Source of the DNA: Variovorax sp. OV329
GTDB taxonomy: Bacteria; Pseudomonadota; Gammaproteobacteria; Burkholderiales; Burkholderiaceae_C
Length of the DNA stretch: 64,000 nt
Assembly: GCF_900114785.1 (NCBI RefSeq)
Contig: NZ_FOUG01000010.1
Span: 1 to 64,000 of the forward strand
Direction: 5' to 3'
The translations under genes were made by a program, and so were the position numbers. The notes under the pieces are model-generated. The model saw nothing but the letters and a program-made list of their open reading frames with translations. It was not told the DNA's origin and made no database searches. Positions within the stretch are counted from its first letter, which is position 1. Each line of letters opens with the position of its first letter. This document shows positions 37,765 through 47,381 of this stretch, in pieces.

Positions 37765-38790
37765 ATGCAGATCTTCCGCGGTTTCCGTCATCCGGGCGTG
37801 GCCCCGGCCTGTGCGCTGACGATCGGCAACTTCGACGGCGTGCACCGGGGGCACCAGGCCATGCTGGCGCTGCTGACCACGGAGGCGCGCCATCGCGGCG
37901 TGCCCAGCTGCGTGATGACCTTCGAGCCGCACCCGCGCGACTACTTCGCCCAGATGGCCCGCAAGCCCGAACTGGCCCCCGCACGCATCGGCACCCTGCG
38001 CGACAAGCTGAGCGAGCTGGCCGCATGCGGTGTCGACCAGACCGTGGTGCTGCCCTTCGACGCGCGCCTGGCCGGCCGCCCGGCCGAGGCCTTCATCGAA
38101 GACGTGCTGATCCAGGGCCTGGGTGCACGCTACGTGCTCGTGGGCGACGACTTCCGTTTTGGCGCCAAGCGGGTCGGCGACTACGCCATGCTGGACGCGG
38201 CCGGCGCGGCGCGCGGCTTCGACGTGGCCCGCATGATGAGCTACGAGGTGCATGGCCAGCGCGTCTCCAGCTCGGCTGTGCGCGAGGCCCTGGCCGCCGG
38301 CGACATGGCCCACGCCCAAGCCCTGCTGGGCCGCCCCTACGCCATCTCGGGCCACGTGGTGCACGGCCGCAAGCTGGGCCGCGGCCTCGGCGCGACCGAG
38401 CCGGGGCGCGACGACGGCTTTCGCACCCTCAACCTGCGCTTCAAGCACTGGAAGCCGGCCGCCAGCGGCATCTTCGCGGTGCTGGTGCACGGCCTGTCCG
38501 AAACGCCCCTGCCGGGCGTGGCCAACCTGGGCGTGCGTCCCTCGCTGGACGCCAACGACGTCAACGGCGGGCGGGTGCTGCTGGAGACGCACTGCCTCGA
38601 ATGGCCTGCCCACCTGGGCGCCGAAGGCGCCTACGGTAAAATCGTGCGCGTGGAACTCCTGCACAAACTGCACGACGAGCTGCGCTACAACAGCCTCGAG
38701 GCCCTGACGGCGGGTATCGCCAAGGACCGGGACGACGCGCGTGCGTTCTTCGGGTCCACCCACCGGCAGACCTCGCGCGACCGAATTTGA
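37765..38790 (+). CDS. ribF: Bifunctional riboflavin kinase / FAD synthetase
   Basis: RibF phosphorylates riboflavin to FMN and adenylates it to FAD. The 341-residue protein has an N-terminal adenylyltransferase domain with [16 protein letters not shown] (residues 19-34) and [14 protein letters not shown], then the riboflavin kinase domain with [15 protein letters not shown] and the [12 protein letters not shown] region. ATG 37765 begins [15 protein letters not shown]. It precedes ileS and lspA in the same direction, a conserved order. The 138 bp before it is shared with the divergent HNH gene. Confidence 0.96.
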   Translation: MQIFRGFRHPGVAPACALTIGNFDGVHRGHQAMLALLTTEARHRGVPSCVMTFEPHPRDYFAQMARKPELAPARIGTLRDKLSELAACGVDQTVVLPFDARLAGRPAEAFIEDVLIQGLGARYVLVGDDFRFGAKRVGDYAMLDAAGAARGFDVARMMSYEVHGQRVSSSAVREALAAGDMAHAQALLGRPYAISGHVVHGRKLGRGLGATEPGRDDGFRTLNLRFKHWKPAASGIFAVLVHGLSETPLPGVANLGVRPSLDANDVNGGRVLLETHCLEWPAHLGAEGAYGKIVRVELLHKLHDELRYNSLEALTAGIAKDRDDARAFFGSTHRQTSRDRI

Positions 38791-38986
38791 GCGGCGGAAG
38801 GTCTGGCTTCGCTTCCGCCTGGCGCTTCGCAACCCGATCGCCCTCGCTGCTGCCAAGAATTCTTTCCGCCGGTCCCCAGTACGAGGACGCCTGCCGGCAC
38901 TTGCCGCGTCCTTGAAGAACCCCATTCGTTGGCGCTGCCTGAAGGCGGCGCTGCCCAGGACACCTCGGAATTCTCACGGACACACC

Positions 38987-41851
38987 ATGGCTGACACCCC
39001 CACCGAAGACAGCGCGGCCGCCACCGACTACCGCGCCACGCTGAACCTGCCCGACACGCCCTTCCCCATGCGCGGCGACCTGACCAGGCGCGAGCCGGGC
39101 TGGGTCAAGGAATGGAACCAGGAAGGCCGCTACCAGCGCCTGCGCGACGCGCGCCACGGCGCGCCCCGGTTCATCCTGCACGACGGCCCGCCCTACGCCA
39201 ACGGCCAGATCCACATGGGCCACGCAGTCAACAAGATCCTGAAGGACATGATCACCAAGGCGCGCCAGCTGGAAGGCTACGACGCGCTGTACGTGCCCGG
39301 CTGGGACTGCCACGGCCTGCCGATCGAGAACGCCATCGAGAAGAAGCACGGCCGCAACCTCAGCCGCGACGAGATGCAGGCCAAGAGCCGCGCCTATGCC
39401 ACCGAGCAGATCGCGCAGCAGATGGTCGACTTCCAGCGCCTGGGCGTGCTGGGCGAGTGGACGCATCCGTACAAGACCATGGACTACGCCAACGAGGCGG
39501 GCGAGATCCGCGCCTTCAAGCGCGTGATCGAGCGCGGCTTCGTCTATCGCGGCCTCAAGCCCGTGTACTGGTGCTTCGACTGCGGCTCCTCGCTGGCCGA
39601 GTTCGAGATCGAGTACCAGGACAAGAAGAGCCAGACGCTGGACGTCGCCTTCAAGTCGCACGAGCCGGCGAAGCTGGCCGCGGCTTTCGGCCTGCCGAAG
39701 CTGGACAAGGACGCCTTCATCGTCATCTGGACGACCACCGCCTGGACCATCCCGGCCAACCAGGCGCTCAACCTCAACCCCGAGCTGGAGTACTCGCTGG
39801 TCGACACCGAGCGGGGCCTGCTGGTGCTGGCCGCCTCGCTGGTCGAGATGTGCATGAACCGCTACGCGCTGGACGGCAAGGTGCTGGCCACCGTCAAGGG
39901 CGAGAAGCTGGGCGGGCTGGAGTTCGAGCATCCGCTGTACGACGTGGACGCGGGCTACCGCCGCCTCTCGCCCGTGTACCTGGCCGACTACGCCACCGCC
40001 ACCGACGGCACCGGCATCGTGCACTCGTCGCCGGCCTACGGCGTGGACGACTTCAACTCCTGCATCGCGCACGGGGTGAAGTACGACGACATCCTGAACC
40101 CGGTGCAGGGCAACGGCTCCTACGCCCCCGACTTCCCGCTCTTCGGCGGCCAGAACATCTGGAAGGCCGTGCCGGTCATCATCGCCGCGCTGCGCGATGC
40201 CGGCCGCCTGCTCACCACCGAGACCATCAGCCACAGCTACCCGCACTGCTGGCGCCACAAGACGCCGGTGATCTACCGCGCGGCCGCCCAGTGGTTCATC
40301 CGCATGGACGAAGGCGAAGGCGTGTTCACGAAGGACAAGGCCGGGCAGACGCTGCGCCAGATGGCGCTGGCCGCCATCGAGGAGACCAGCTTCTATCCGG
40401 AGAACGGCAAGGCGCGCCTGCACGACATGATCGCCAACCGGCCCGACTGGTGCATCTCGCGCCAGCGCAGCTGGGGCGTGCCCATCCCCTTCTTCCTGCA
40501 CAAGGATTCGGGCGAGCTTCACCCGCGCACCATGGAGATCCTCGACCAGGCCGCGACCATCGTCGAGCAGGGCGGCATCGAGGCCTGGAGCCGCGTGAGC
40601 GCGGAAGAGATCCTGGGCGCGCAGGACGCGCCGCACTACACCAAGAGCACCGACATCCTGGAGGTGTGGTTCGACTCCGGCTCCACCTTCCAGCACGTGC
40701 TTCGCGGCACGCACGCGCCGCAATTCCACGAGACCGGCCCCGAGGCCGACCTCTACCTGGAAGGCCATGACCAGCACCGCGGCTGGTTCCATTCCTCGCT
40801 GCTGCTGGCCTGCGCCCTGTACGGCCGCGCGCCCTACCGCGGCCTGCTGACGCACGGCTTCACCGTGGACAGCCAGGGCCGCAAGATGAGCAAGTCGCTG
40901 GGCAACGGCATCGACCCGCAGGAGGTCAGCAAGAAGCTGGGCGCCGAGATCATCCGCCTGTGGGTGGCCGCGAGCGACTACTCGGGCGACATCGCCGGCG
41001 ACGACAAGATCCTCGCCCGCGTGGTGGATGCCTACCGCCGCATCCGCAACACGCTGCGCTTCCTCCTGGCCAACACCAGCGACTTCGACATCGAGAAGGA
41101 CCTGGTGCCCTTCGAGGAGATGCTGGAGATCGACCGCTTCGCGCTCAGCCGCGCGGCGCAGTTCCAGGCCGAGATCCTGGCGCACTACAAGGTCTACGAG
41201 TTCCACCCCGTGGTGTCCAAGCTGCAGGTCTACTGCAGCGAGGACCTGGGCGCCTTCTACCTGGACGTGCTCAAGGACCGCCTCTACACGACCGGCGCCG
41301 GCTCCAAGGCGCGCCGCAGCGCGCAGACGGCCCTGTGGCACATCACCCAGGCCATGCTGCGCTGGATGGCGCCCTTCCTGAGCTTTACCGCCGAGGAAGC
41401 CTGGGCCATCTGCGCCACCGGCGAGGACAAGGGCCAGTCGATCTTCACCCAGACCTACCTGGCGCTGGGCGAGCCCGACGAGGCGCTGCTGGCCAGGTGG
41501 AACCGCATCCGCGAGGTGCGCGACGTGGTCAACAAGGAGATCGAGAACGTGCGCGCCGAAGGCAAGGTGGGCTCCTCCCTGCAGGCCAACATCAGCCTCT
41601 CGGCCAACGAGGCGGACCACGCCCTGCTGGCCAGCCTGGGCGACGACCTGAAGTTCGTGCTGATCACCTCGGCCGTCGAGCTTCTCTCGGCACCCGAGCT
41701 GGCGGTGCAGGTTCAGCCCAGCACGGCGCTCAAGTGCGAGCGCTGCTGGCACTGGCGCACCGACGTCGGCCATGACGTGGACCATCCCACGCTGTGCGGC
41801 CGCTGCACCAGCAACCTGTTCGGCGCGGGCGAAGAGCGCCGCATTGCATGA
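38987..41851 (+). CDS. ileS: Isoleucyl-tRNA synthetase
   Basis: This is a 954-residue class Ia synthetase. The HIGH motif is HMGH (76-79) in [19 protein letters not shown] is at 633-637 ([12 protein letters not shown]). The editing domain lies between, and a C-terminal zinc finger has CERCWHWR followed by CGRC, as in bacterial IleS1. ATG 38987 begins [16 protein letters not shown]. Its stop overlaps the lspA ATG (ATGA), so the two are translationally coupled. The 196 bp between ribF and ileS shows no recognisable element. Confidence 0.97.
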   Translation: MADTPTEDSAAATDYRATLNLPDTPFPMRGDLTRREPGWVKEWNQEGRYQRLRDARHGAPRFILHDGPPYANGQIHMGHAVNKILKDMITKARQLEGYDALYVPGWDCHGLPIENAIEKKHGRNLSRDEMQAKSRAYATEQIAQQMVDFQRLGVLGEWTHPYKTMDYANEAGEIRAFKRVIERGFVYRGLKPVYWCFDCGSSLAEFEIEYQDKKSQTLDVAFKSHEPAKLAAAFGLPKLDKDAFIVIWTTTAWTIPANQALNLNPELEYSLVDTERGLLVLAASLVEMCMNRYALDGKVLATVKGEKLGGLEFEHPLYDVDAGYRRLSPVYLADYATATDGTGIVHSSPAYGVDDFNSCIAHGVKYDDILNPVQGNGSYAPDFPLFGGQNIWKAVPVIIAALRDAGRLLTTETISHSYPHCWRHKTPVIYRAAAQWFIRMDEGEGVFTKDKAGQTLRQMALAAIEETSFYPENGKARLHDMIANRPDWCISRQRSWGVPIPFFLHKDSGELHPRTMEILDQAATIVEQGGIEAWSRVSAEEILGAQDAPHYTKSTDILEVWFDSGSTFQHVLRGTHAPQFHETGPEADLYLEGHDQHRGWFHSSLLLACALYGRAPYRGLLTHGFTVDSQGRKMSKSLGNGIDPQEVSKKLGAEIIRLWVAASDYSGDIAGDDKILARVVDAYRRIRNTLRFLLANTSDFDIEKDLVPFEEMLEIDRFALSRAAQFQAEILAHYKVYEFHPVVSKLQVYCSEDLGAFYLDVLKDRLYTTGAGSKARRSAQTALWHITQAMLRWMAPFLSFTAEEAWAICATGEDKGQSIFTQTYLALGEPDEALLARWNRIREVRDVVNKEIENVRAEGKVGSSLQANISLSANEADHALLASLGDDLKFVLITSAVELLSAPELAVQVQPSTALKCERCWHWRTDVGHDVDHPTLCGRCTSNLFGAGEERRIA

Positions 41852-42357
41852 TGAGCGGCACTCCTACTCTCGCCAGCAGCGGCCGGGCCGCCATCTGGCC
41901 CTGGCTGCTCATCGCCCTCCTGATCGTCATCGCGGACCAGTTCACCAAGGCGGTGATCCTGGGCAACTACCGCTATGGCGACCAGACGGTGGTGACCAGC
42001 TTCTTCAACATCGTGCGGGCGCACAACACCGGCGCGGCATTCTCCTTCCTGGCCGATGCGGCGGGATGGCAGCGCTGGATGTTCACCGGCATCGGCGTGG
42101 CCGCCGCCGTGTTCATCACCTGGATGCTGCGCTCGCATGCGGGGCAGCGGCTGTTCTCGATGTCCATGGCGCTGATCCTGGGCGGCGCCATCGGCAATGT
42201 CATCGACCGCATGATGCACGGCTACGTGGTCGACTTCCTCGATTTCCACCTGGGCGGCCGGCACTTCCCTGCCTTCAACCTCGCCGACAGCGCCATCACG
42301 CTGGGCGCCATCTGCCTCATCCTGGACGAACTGCTGCGCATGCGGCGCAAACGCTAG
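41848..42357 (+). CDS. lspA: Lipoprotein signal peptidase (signal peptidase II)
   Basis: LspA cleaves prolipoprotein signal peptides in the inner membrane. The 169-residue protein has four hydrophobic segments, and the two catalytic Asp are in NVIDRMMHG (D120) and FNLADSAI (D147). NTGAAFSFL is also family-typical. ATG 41848 overlaps the ileS stop by 4 bp; a second ATG at 41851 is adjacent. Several lipoproteins in this window (3878, 63100) would be its substrates. Confidence 0.96.
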   Translation: MMSGTPTLASSGRAAIWPWLLIALLIVIADQFTKAVILGNYRYGDQTVVTSFFNIVRAHNTGAAFSFLADAAGWQRWMFTGIGVAAAVFITWMLRSHAGQRLFSMSMALILGGAIGNVIDRMMHGYVVDFLDFHLGGRHFPAFNLADSAITLGAICLILDELLRMRRKR

Positions 42358-42400
42358 CGCACAACGCGCGCCCAACCGGCGCGTATAGTTGTCCGCATTC

Positions 42401-44059
42401 ATGAAGCATTTGTTGAACTTGCTGGCAGCCATCGCGCTGCTGGTATGGGGAACCCATCTCGTTCGAACCGGCGTGATGGGCGTGTTCGGTGCCAACCTGC
42501 GCGACTTCCTCGCGCACAGCATGCGAAACCGCTTCTCCGCGGCGCTGTCGGGCATCGGGGTCACGGCGCTGGTGCAGTCGAGCACCGCCACCTCGCTCAT
42601 GACCTCCTCCTTCGTCGGCCAGGGCCTCGTGGCATTGCCGGCGGCGCTGGCGGTGATGCGCGGTGCCGACGTGGGCACCGCCCTCATGGCCGTGCTGTTC
42701 TCGGTCGATTTGTCCTGGCTGTCGCCGCTGTTCATCTTCGTCGGCGTGGTGCTCTACGTTTCGCGCCAGGCCACGCAGGCGGGCCGCTTCGGCCGCATCC
42801 TCATCGGGCTGGGGCTGATGCTGCTGGCGCTCCAGCTGGTGGTGGCAGCCACCGGCCCGCTGTTCGCGGCACCGCCGGTTCGCGCGCTGCTGGCCTCGCT
42901 CACCAGCGACGTGCTGCTGGAGATCACGCTGGGCGCCCTGCTCGCGGTGCTGGCCTACTCCAGCCTCGCGGTGGTGTTGCTGGTGGCGGCCATGGCCAGC
43001 TCGAACGTGGTGCCGATGGACGTGGCCCTGGGGCTGGTCTTGGGCGCCAACCTGGGCAGCGGCTTGCTGGCCGTGCTGACCACCGCCAAGTCATCGACGC
43101 CGGTGCGGCAGGTGACCATCGGCAACCTGATTTTCAAGATCCTGGGCGTGGCGCTGGCGGCACCGTGCATCGGCCTGTGGCTGCGCTATCTGCGTCCGCA
43201 CCTGGAAGACCCGCAGGTGGTGGTGCTGTTCCACCTGGCACTCAACGTGGCGATGAGCGTGCTGTTCATCGGCCTGACCGACTGGGTGGCACGGGCCATG
43301 ACCCGGCTGATGCCAGAGCCGATGCAGCCGCCCTCCAGCCGCCGCCCGCAGCACCTGGACCCGTCGGCGCTGTCGACGCCCAGCCTGGCGATTTCGAACG
43401 CCGCGCGCGAAGCCATGCACCAGGCCGACCTGGTCGAGACCATGCTGATCGGCATGCTGGAGGTGATCCGGCGCAACGACCTGAAGCTGGCCGCCGAGCT
43501 GCGCAAGATGGACGACGACGTCGACCGCCTCTACTCGGACATCAAGTACTACCTGACCAAGATCTCGCGCGAGGCGCTGGGTGAAGCGGAGAGCCGTCGC
43601 TGGACCGACATCATCAGCTTCACCATCAACATGGAGCAGATCGGCGACATCATCGAGCGGGTGATCATCGATATCGAGGACAAGAAGATCCGCCCGCACC
43701 GCAACTTCTCGGAAGCCGGCATGAAGGAGATCGTGGAACTGCACGAGCGCCTGCTGGCCAACCTGCGCCTGGGCATGAGCGTGTTCCTGGTCGGCAACCT
43801 GCACGACGCGCAGCGCCTGCTGGAAGAGAAGGTGCGCTTCCGGGAGCTGGAGCACCACTACGCCAGCACGCACCTGCTGCGGCTGGCGGAGCAGACCACC
43901 TCGAGCATCGAGACCAGCTCGCTGCACATCGACCTGATCAGCGAGCTCAAACGCATCAACTCGCACATCTGCTCGATCGCCTACCCGATCCTGGACTCGG
44001 CGGGCGCGCTCGCACCCAGCCGGCTGCGCGCATCGCGCCTGGCTGACCTGGGCTCATAA
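42401..44059 (+). CDS. Na/Pi cotransporter family protein with PhoU-like domain
   Basis: The 552-residue protein has two Na/Pi cotransporter (PF02690) repeats, the first with QSSTATSLM at 59-67. About eight hydrophobic segments fill residues 1-310. The C-terminal part (about 345-540) is a PhoU-like helical domain (LVETMLIGMLEVIRRNDLKLAAELRKMDDDVDRLY). Such proteins take up phosphate with sodium, and the PhoU part may couple to regulation. ATG 42401 lies 43 bp after lspA. A TATAGT at 42384-42389 is too close to the ATG for a confident promoter. Confidence 0.88.
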   Translation: MKHLLNLLAAIALLVWGTHLVRTGVMGVFGANLRDFLAHSMRNRFSAALSGIGVTALVQSSTATSLMTSSFVGQGLVALPAALAVMRGADVGTALMAVLFSVDLSWLSPLFIFVGVVLYVSRQATQAGRFGRILIGLGLMLLALQLVVAATGPLFAAPPVRALLASLTSDVLLEITLGALLAVLAYSSLAVVLLVAAMASSNVVPMDVALGLVLGANLGSGLLAVLTTAKSSTPVRQVTIGNLIFKILGVALAAPCIGLWLRYLRPHLEDPQVVVLFHLALNVAMSVLFIGLTDWVARAMTRLMPEPMQPPSSRRPQHLDPSALSTPSLAISNAAREAMHQADLVETMLIGMLEVIRRNDLKLAAELRKMDDDVDRLYSDIKYYLTKISREALGEAESRRWTDIISFTINMEQIGDIIERVIIDIEDKKIRPHRNFSEAGMKEIVELHERLLANLRLGMSVFLVGNLHDAQRLLEEKVRFRELEHHYASTHLLRLAEQTTSSIETSSLHIDLISELKRINSHICSIAYPILDSAGALAPSRLRASRLADLGS

Positions 44060-44066
44060 GAAGGAT

Positions 44067-44363
44067 TCAGGCAGTCGGGCTGGTGCCGCCCATGCCTTGC
44101 GAAAGACGCTTGAGCAGCCACTCGTGGTACAGCAGCAGCGGGATGGCGATGAAGCCCATGCCGATGCTGTAGATGAGCAGGCTTGCGATGGGGAAGTCGG
44201 CGCGCGCCAGGGCGGGCACCGAGGCGGCCACGGCCGCCAGCGCAACGAGCGCGATCACCACCTTCAACGCGCGGCCGCACAAGGCGGTTCTTGCGCCCAG
44301 GGCATCGTCACGCTCGCCGTTCGCGCGCATCGGGGCGCGCTTGTCTCCGTTGTCGTTCTGCAT
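44067..44363 (-). CDS. Small hypothetical membrane protein
   Basis: The 98-residue protein has a hydrophilic N-terminal 30 residues and two hydrophobic segments (about 34-53 and 59-79) followed by a short cytoplasmic tail HEWLLKRLSQGMGG. I do not recognise a family. It is convergent with the Na/Pi gene, 7 bp away. Base composition is like its neighbours and no signal for cleavage is present. Whether it is translated is not proven; length and the two membrane segments argue for a real gene. Confidence 0.5.
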   Translation of the reverse strand: MQNDNGDKRAPMRANGERDDALGARTALCGRALKVVIALVALAAVAASVPALARADFPIASLLIYSIGMGFIAIPLLLYHEWLLKRLSQGMGGTSPTA

Positions 44364-44461
44364 GGCCTCTCCGAATCATGGCTAGGCTCCCATGACCGGT
44401 TCTTACCATGCGCCTTCGGAAAGCGGCAACCTAGCGGCTTCCCTAGGAGAAGGCAAAAGGC

Positions 44462-44701
44462 TCAGTTCAGGCCGATGCGTGCGGCACGGCGGCGCAGCAG
44501 TGTGGCGCGGTCCGGGTCGCTGGCGTCCAGCGAATTGGCGGCCGTGAGCAGCTTTCCCATCTGCTCCACTTCGGACAGCACGCGACCGGGCTGAAGCAGC
44601 GCTCCGAGCAGCGTCGCGGCTTCGGCAGCGAAAGTGCCGAGGGCGGCTTGCAGGCGGCTGGGCTGGGCGGTGGAAGAGAGGATCTGTTCGGCAGTGGACA
44701 T
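44462..44701 (-). CDS. 79-residue hypothetical protein, first of a paralogous pair
   Basis: This small soluble protein has no recognised domain. Its last 60 residues (from ALGTFAAEAATLLGALL) closely resemble the product encoded at 45804-46043: shared stretches include EVEQM, LLTAAN/LLKAAH, DP.RA..LR.RAAR.GLN. Both end GLN and are both on the minus strand either side of a LysR-type gene. ATG 44701 is divergent from that LysR gene across 115 bp that holds a strong inverted repeat. The amphipathic helix pattern suggests a small helical bundle. Function is unknown. Confidence 0.72.
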   Translation of the reverse strand: MSTAEQILSSTAQPSRLQAALGTFAAEAATLLGALLQPGRVLSEVEQMGKLLTAANSLDASDPDRATLLRRRAARIGLN

Positions 44702-44775
44702 TGCGTTGCTCCGTTGTTGTGATGCGGCGATCCTAGGGTCTACACCGATATAAGTACAACGAGTTTTATTGCCTT

Positions 44776-44800
44776 ATCAATGCACTTTATTTGCATTGAT
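44776..44800. promoter_or_regulatory. Inverted repeat operator before LysR gene
   Basis: ATCAATGCA (44776-44784) and TGCATTGAT (44792-44800) are perfect 9-bp arms separated by CTTTATT. It ends immediately before the GGAG SD of the LysR gene and lies within the divergent promoter region, as expected for autoregulation by the LysR protein. Confidence 0.65.
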
Positions 44801-44816
44801 CTGGAGGCAAACGCCG

Positions 44817-45725
44817 ATGGACATCCCCCTGGCCCAGACCTTCCTGGCCATTGCCGACAGCCACAGCTTCCAGCGCGCGGCCGAGCGCCTGCACGTGACG
44901 CAGACCGCCGTGAGCGCACGCGTGCGAAGCCTCGAAGAACAGTTGGACCGCCAGCTTTTCGTGCGCAACAAGTCGGGGGCCGTGCTGACGCCCGCCGGCG
45001 AGCGCTTCATGCCCCACGCACGCACCTTCGTGCAGGTCTGGGAACGCGCGCGCCAGCAGGTGGCGGTGCCGGCGGGGCGCCGCGCGGCGTTGGCTTTGGG
45101 CTGCGAGATCAGCCTGTGGCACCCACTGCTTCCGCGCTGGCTGGTGCGCATGCGCGAACGCGCCCCCGACCTGGCGCTTCGCTGCACGGTCGGCCCGCCG
45201 CACGAGCTGCTCGACCAGGTGGCCAGCGGCGTGCTCGACGTGGCGATTGCCTACGCCCCGCAGCAGAAGCCCGGCCTGCGGGTGGAACTGCTGATCGAGG
45301 AACGGCTGGTGATGGTCAGCAGCCAGCCCGGGCTGCGGACGCTGGAGGCGGCGGACTACGTGAACGTGGACTGGGGGCCGGAGTTCGAGGCGCAGCATGG
45401 GCTGGCCTTTCCGCAACTCTCGAATGCACCGCTGCAGGCCGGGCTGGGGCCGCTGGGGCTGGAGTACGTGCTGACGGCCGGCGGTACCGGCTACTTCCGC
45501 CAGGAGGTGGTGCGGCCTCACCTGGAGGCAGGTCGGCTGTACCGGGTGCCCGACACGCCGGAGTTTCTCTACCCGGCCTACGCGGTCTACGCGGCGGGCA
45601 CCGAGCAGGCGGCCCTGCACGAGGCGCTGGAAGGCCTGCGCGAAACGGCCGGCAGCTACCGAGAGACGGCGCCGGCGCCAGGGGACATGGGGAAAAAGCC
45701 TAGGACGCGTGCTGCGAAAACTTGA
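44817..45725 (+). CDS. LysR-family transcriptional regulator
   Basis: The 302-residue protein has an N-terminal winged helix-turn-helix (MDIPLAQTFLAIADSHSF, then AAERLHVTQTAVSARVRSLE) and a C-terminal effector-binding domain (about 90-290). ATG 44817 has CTGGAGG 11 nt upstream. It is divergent from the 79-residue gene and its start lies directly after a 9-bp inverted repeat, so it probably represses itself and the divergent gene. The C terminus after about 285 is Lys/Arg/Thr-rich (GKKPRTRAAKT), unusual for LysR proteins. Effector is unknown. Confidence 0.9.
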   Translation: MDIPLAQTFLAIADSHSFQRAAERLHVTQTAVSARVRSLEEQLDRQLFVRNKSGAVLTPAGERFMPHARTFVQVWERARQQVAVPAGRRAALALGCEISLWHPLLPRWLVRMRERAPDLALRCTVGPPHELLDQVASGVLDVAIAYAPQQKPGLRVELLIEERLVMVSSQPGLRTLEAADYVNVDWGPEFEAQHGLAFPQLSNAPLQAGLGPLGLEYVLTAGGTGYFRQEVVRPHLEAGRLYRVPDTPEFLYPAYAVYAAGTEQAALHEALEGLRETAGSYRETAPAPGDMGKKPRTRAAKT

Positions 45726-45735
45726 CGCGGGTCAA
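45722..45735. promoter_or_regulatory. FNR-like box at the end of the LysR gene
   Basis: TTGAC GCGG GTCAA has the same half-sites as the boxes at 47264 and 51333. It overlaps the LysR stop codon and is not at a promoter of either neighbour, so it may be fortuitous. Confidence 0.25.
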
Positions 45736-45803
45736 GCGCGGCGCCGCGTCGCCCCACACAGAATCCGCGACGAATGCGGACTTCCGTGCGTCAGAAACGA
45801 AGC

Positions 45804-46043
45804 TCAGTTCAGGCCGACGCGCGCGGCCCTGGCGCGCAGCTGCGCGGCCCGTGCCGGGTCGGTGGCTTCGGCCGCGTGGGCGGCCTTCAGCAGCGTGCGC
45901 ATCTGCTCCACCTCGCGCAGGATCTGGCCCGGGTTGAGCAGGGCCTGGATCAGGGCCGAAGCTTCATCGGCGAAGGTCTTCAACGCACCGGAAAAACCAC
46001 CGGAAACGGCAGATGCGGAAGTGGACGGGTTCAGCGCGGACAT
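45804..46043 (-). CDS. 79-residue hypothetical protein, second of a paralogous pair
   Basis: The protein is the same length as the product at 44462-44701 and similar over the last 60 residues (ALKTFADEASALIQALLNPG and onward, ending GLN). The N-terminal 19 residues differ. It has no recognised domain. Upstream of its ATG lies an 11-bp inverted repeat at 46089-46118 next to a TATAAA-like -10, both on its promoter side. The pair flanks the LysR gene, suggesting duplication of a small gene around its regulator or insertion of LysR between copies. Confidence 0.7.
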   Translation of the reverse strand: MSALNPSTSASAVSGGFSGALKTFADEASALIQALLNPGQILREVEQMRTLLKAAHAAEATDPARAAQLRARAARVGLN

Positions 46044-46088
46044 GGAAGGGAACTCCTATGTGGATTCTGCGAATTGACACAATTTTAT

Positions 46089-46118
46089 AGGGTTTTCCCG
46101 AATCTGGGGGAAAACCCT
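46089..46118. promoter_or_regulatory. 11-bp inverted repeat upstream of the second 79-residue gene
   Basis: AGGGTTTTCCC (46089-46099) and GGGAAAACCCT (46108-46118) are perfect arms with an 8-nt spacer. On the minus strand TATAAA (46088-46083) follows directly, so the repeat would cover the -35 region of that gene's promoter. No T-run follows either arm, arguing against a terminator. Confidence 0.55.
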
Positions 46119-46207
46119 CGTTCTTCGATGGGCGCACGCCAACAAGTGCCGGCGCGCCGCCCTTCTCCACCGGCCAACCCCGGCCTTCGCTCCATCGGGT
46201 TTCACGC

Positions 46208-47140
46208 ATGACCACCCTGATCTACACCCACGACGACTGCCTGGAGCACCGCCCCGGACCGCATCACCCCGAATCGCCCGAACGGCTGCGCGCGGTGCTG
46301 GCGGCGCTGGAAGCGCCGGAATTCGCCAAGGCACGCTGGCGCGAGGCGCCGCTGGGCACCCGCGAGCAGGTGCTGCTGGTGCACACGCCCGACTACGTGG
46401 CCAGCGTGGAAGCCATGGCACCCATGGAGGGCTACCAGCTGCTCGATGCGGGCGACACCATCATGTCGCCCGGCACGCTGGCGGCGGTGATGCGCTGCGT
46501 GGGCGCGGCCTGTGCCGCGGTCGATGCGGTGATGGCCAGGGAGGCACGCAACGCCTTCTGCGCCACGCGCCCCTGCGGCCACCACGCCGAGGCGGACCGC
46601 GCGATGGGCTTCTGCGTCTACAACCAGGCGGCCATCGCCGCGCTGCACGCGCGCCAGGCGCACGGGCTGCAGCGCATCGCGGTGGTGGACTTCGACGTGC
46701 ACCATGGCAACGGCACGCAGCACGCGTTCTGGAACGACGGCGAGCTCTTCTACGGCTCCTCGCACCAGTCGCCCTTCTACCCGGGCACCGGCGCGCGCCA
46801 GGAGCACGGCGTGGCGAACAACATCGTGAACGTGCCGCTGTCCATGGCCTGCGACTCGCCCACCTTCCGATCGCGCATCACGGAAGACCTGCTGCCACCG
46901 CTGCGCCGCTTCGAGCCCGAGCTGCTCATCATCTCGGCCGGGCTCGATGCGCACTTCAAGGATCCGCTGGGCGGCCTGAGCCTCACCGACGACGACTTCC
47001 ACTGGGTCACCGCCGAGCTCATGAAGATCGCCGACGCCACCGCGCAGGGCCGCGTGGTGTCCATCCTCGAAGGCGGCTACAGCCTTCAGGCCCTGGCCAG
47101 CGGCACGGCCGCGCATGTGCGCGCGCTGATGCAGGCCTGA
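46208..47140 (+). CDS. Histone deacetylase-fold amidohydrolase
   Basis: The 310-residue zinc hydrolase has the deacetylase motif order: RPCGHHAEADRAMGFC (H125, H126), DFDVHHGNGTQ (D163, H165 as zinc ligands), and SAGLDAHFKDPLGG with D252 the third ligand. Bacterial members deacetylate acetylpolyamines, acetoin-type substrates or proteins. No acetoin or polyamine genes are adjacent. The ATG at 46208 is the only start consistent with the N-terminal TLIYTHDDCLEHRPGPHHPE. It ends 241 bp before the transporter receptor gene; that gap contains an FNR-like box. Confidence 0.92.
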   Translation: MTTLIYTHDDCLEHRPGPHHPESPERLRAVLAALEAPEFAKARWREAPLGTREQVLLVHTPDYVASVEAMAPMEGYQLLDAGDTIMSPGTLAAVMRCVGAACAAVDAVMAREARNAFCATRPCGHHAEADRAMGFCVYNQAAIAALHARQAHGLQRIAVVDFDVHHGNGTQHAFWNDGELFYGSSHQSPFYPGTGARQEHGVANNIVNVPLSMACDSPTFRSRITEDLLPPLRRFEPELLIISAGLDAHFKDPLGGLSLTDDDFHWVTAELMKIADATAQGRVVSILEGGYSLQALASGTAAHVRALMQA

Positions 47141-47261
47141 CGGCCCGCACGCGCCCGCGGCACACACCACTCCTGCGCATGTGCGCGCGCTCGCCGCGCA
47201 GGACCCTCGTGCCTTCGCCCGCGGCAAGGCGCGGGTTGATACCGATATTGATTCTTCGAGA

Positions 47262-47279
47262 AATTGACTTCGGTCAATT
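47262..47279. promoter_or_regulatory. FNR/CRP-type box before transporter operon
   Basis: AATTGACTTCGGTCAATT has 7-bp inverted arms around TTCG. The core TTGAC-N4-GTCAA matches the FNR-type consensus TTGAT-N4-ATCAA except in the innermost base of each half. It lies about 103 bp before the receptor ATG, and is almost identical to the box at 51333-51346. Confidence 0.68.
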
Positions 47280-47381
47280 AGTGAACGTTTTCCAACGCGC
47301 AGCATCTGCGATCGTTAGAAAGGAACTCGAAAGCAATCTGAATCGAGCCAAGAAGAGAGCCGCAACAACTTAGGAGACAAC

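Noticed and set aside
38561-41785. Open frame of over 1000 codons antisense to ileS and the end of ribF
   Set aside because: Shadow of ileS codon bias; low-complexity His/Val/Leu/Arg composition and no recognisable motif.
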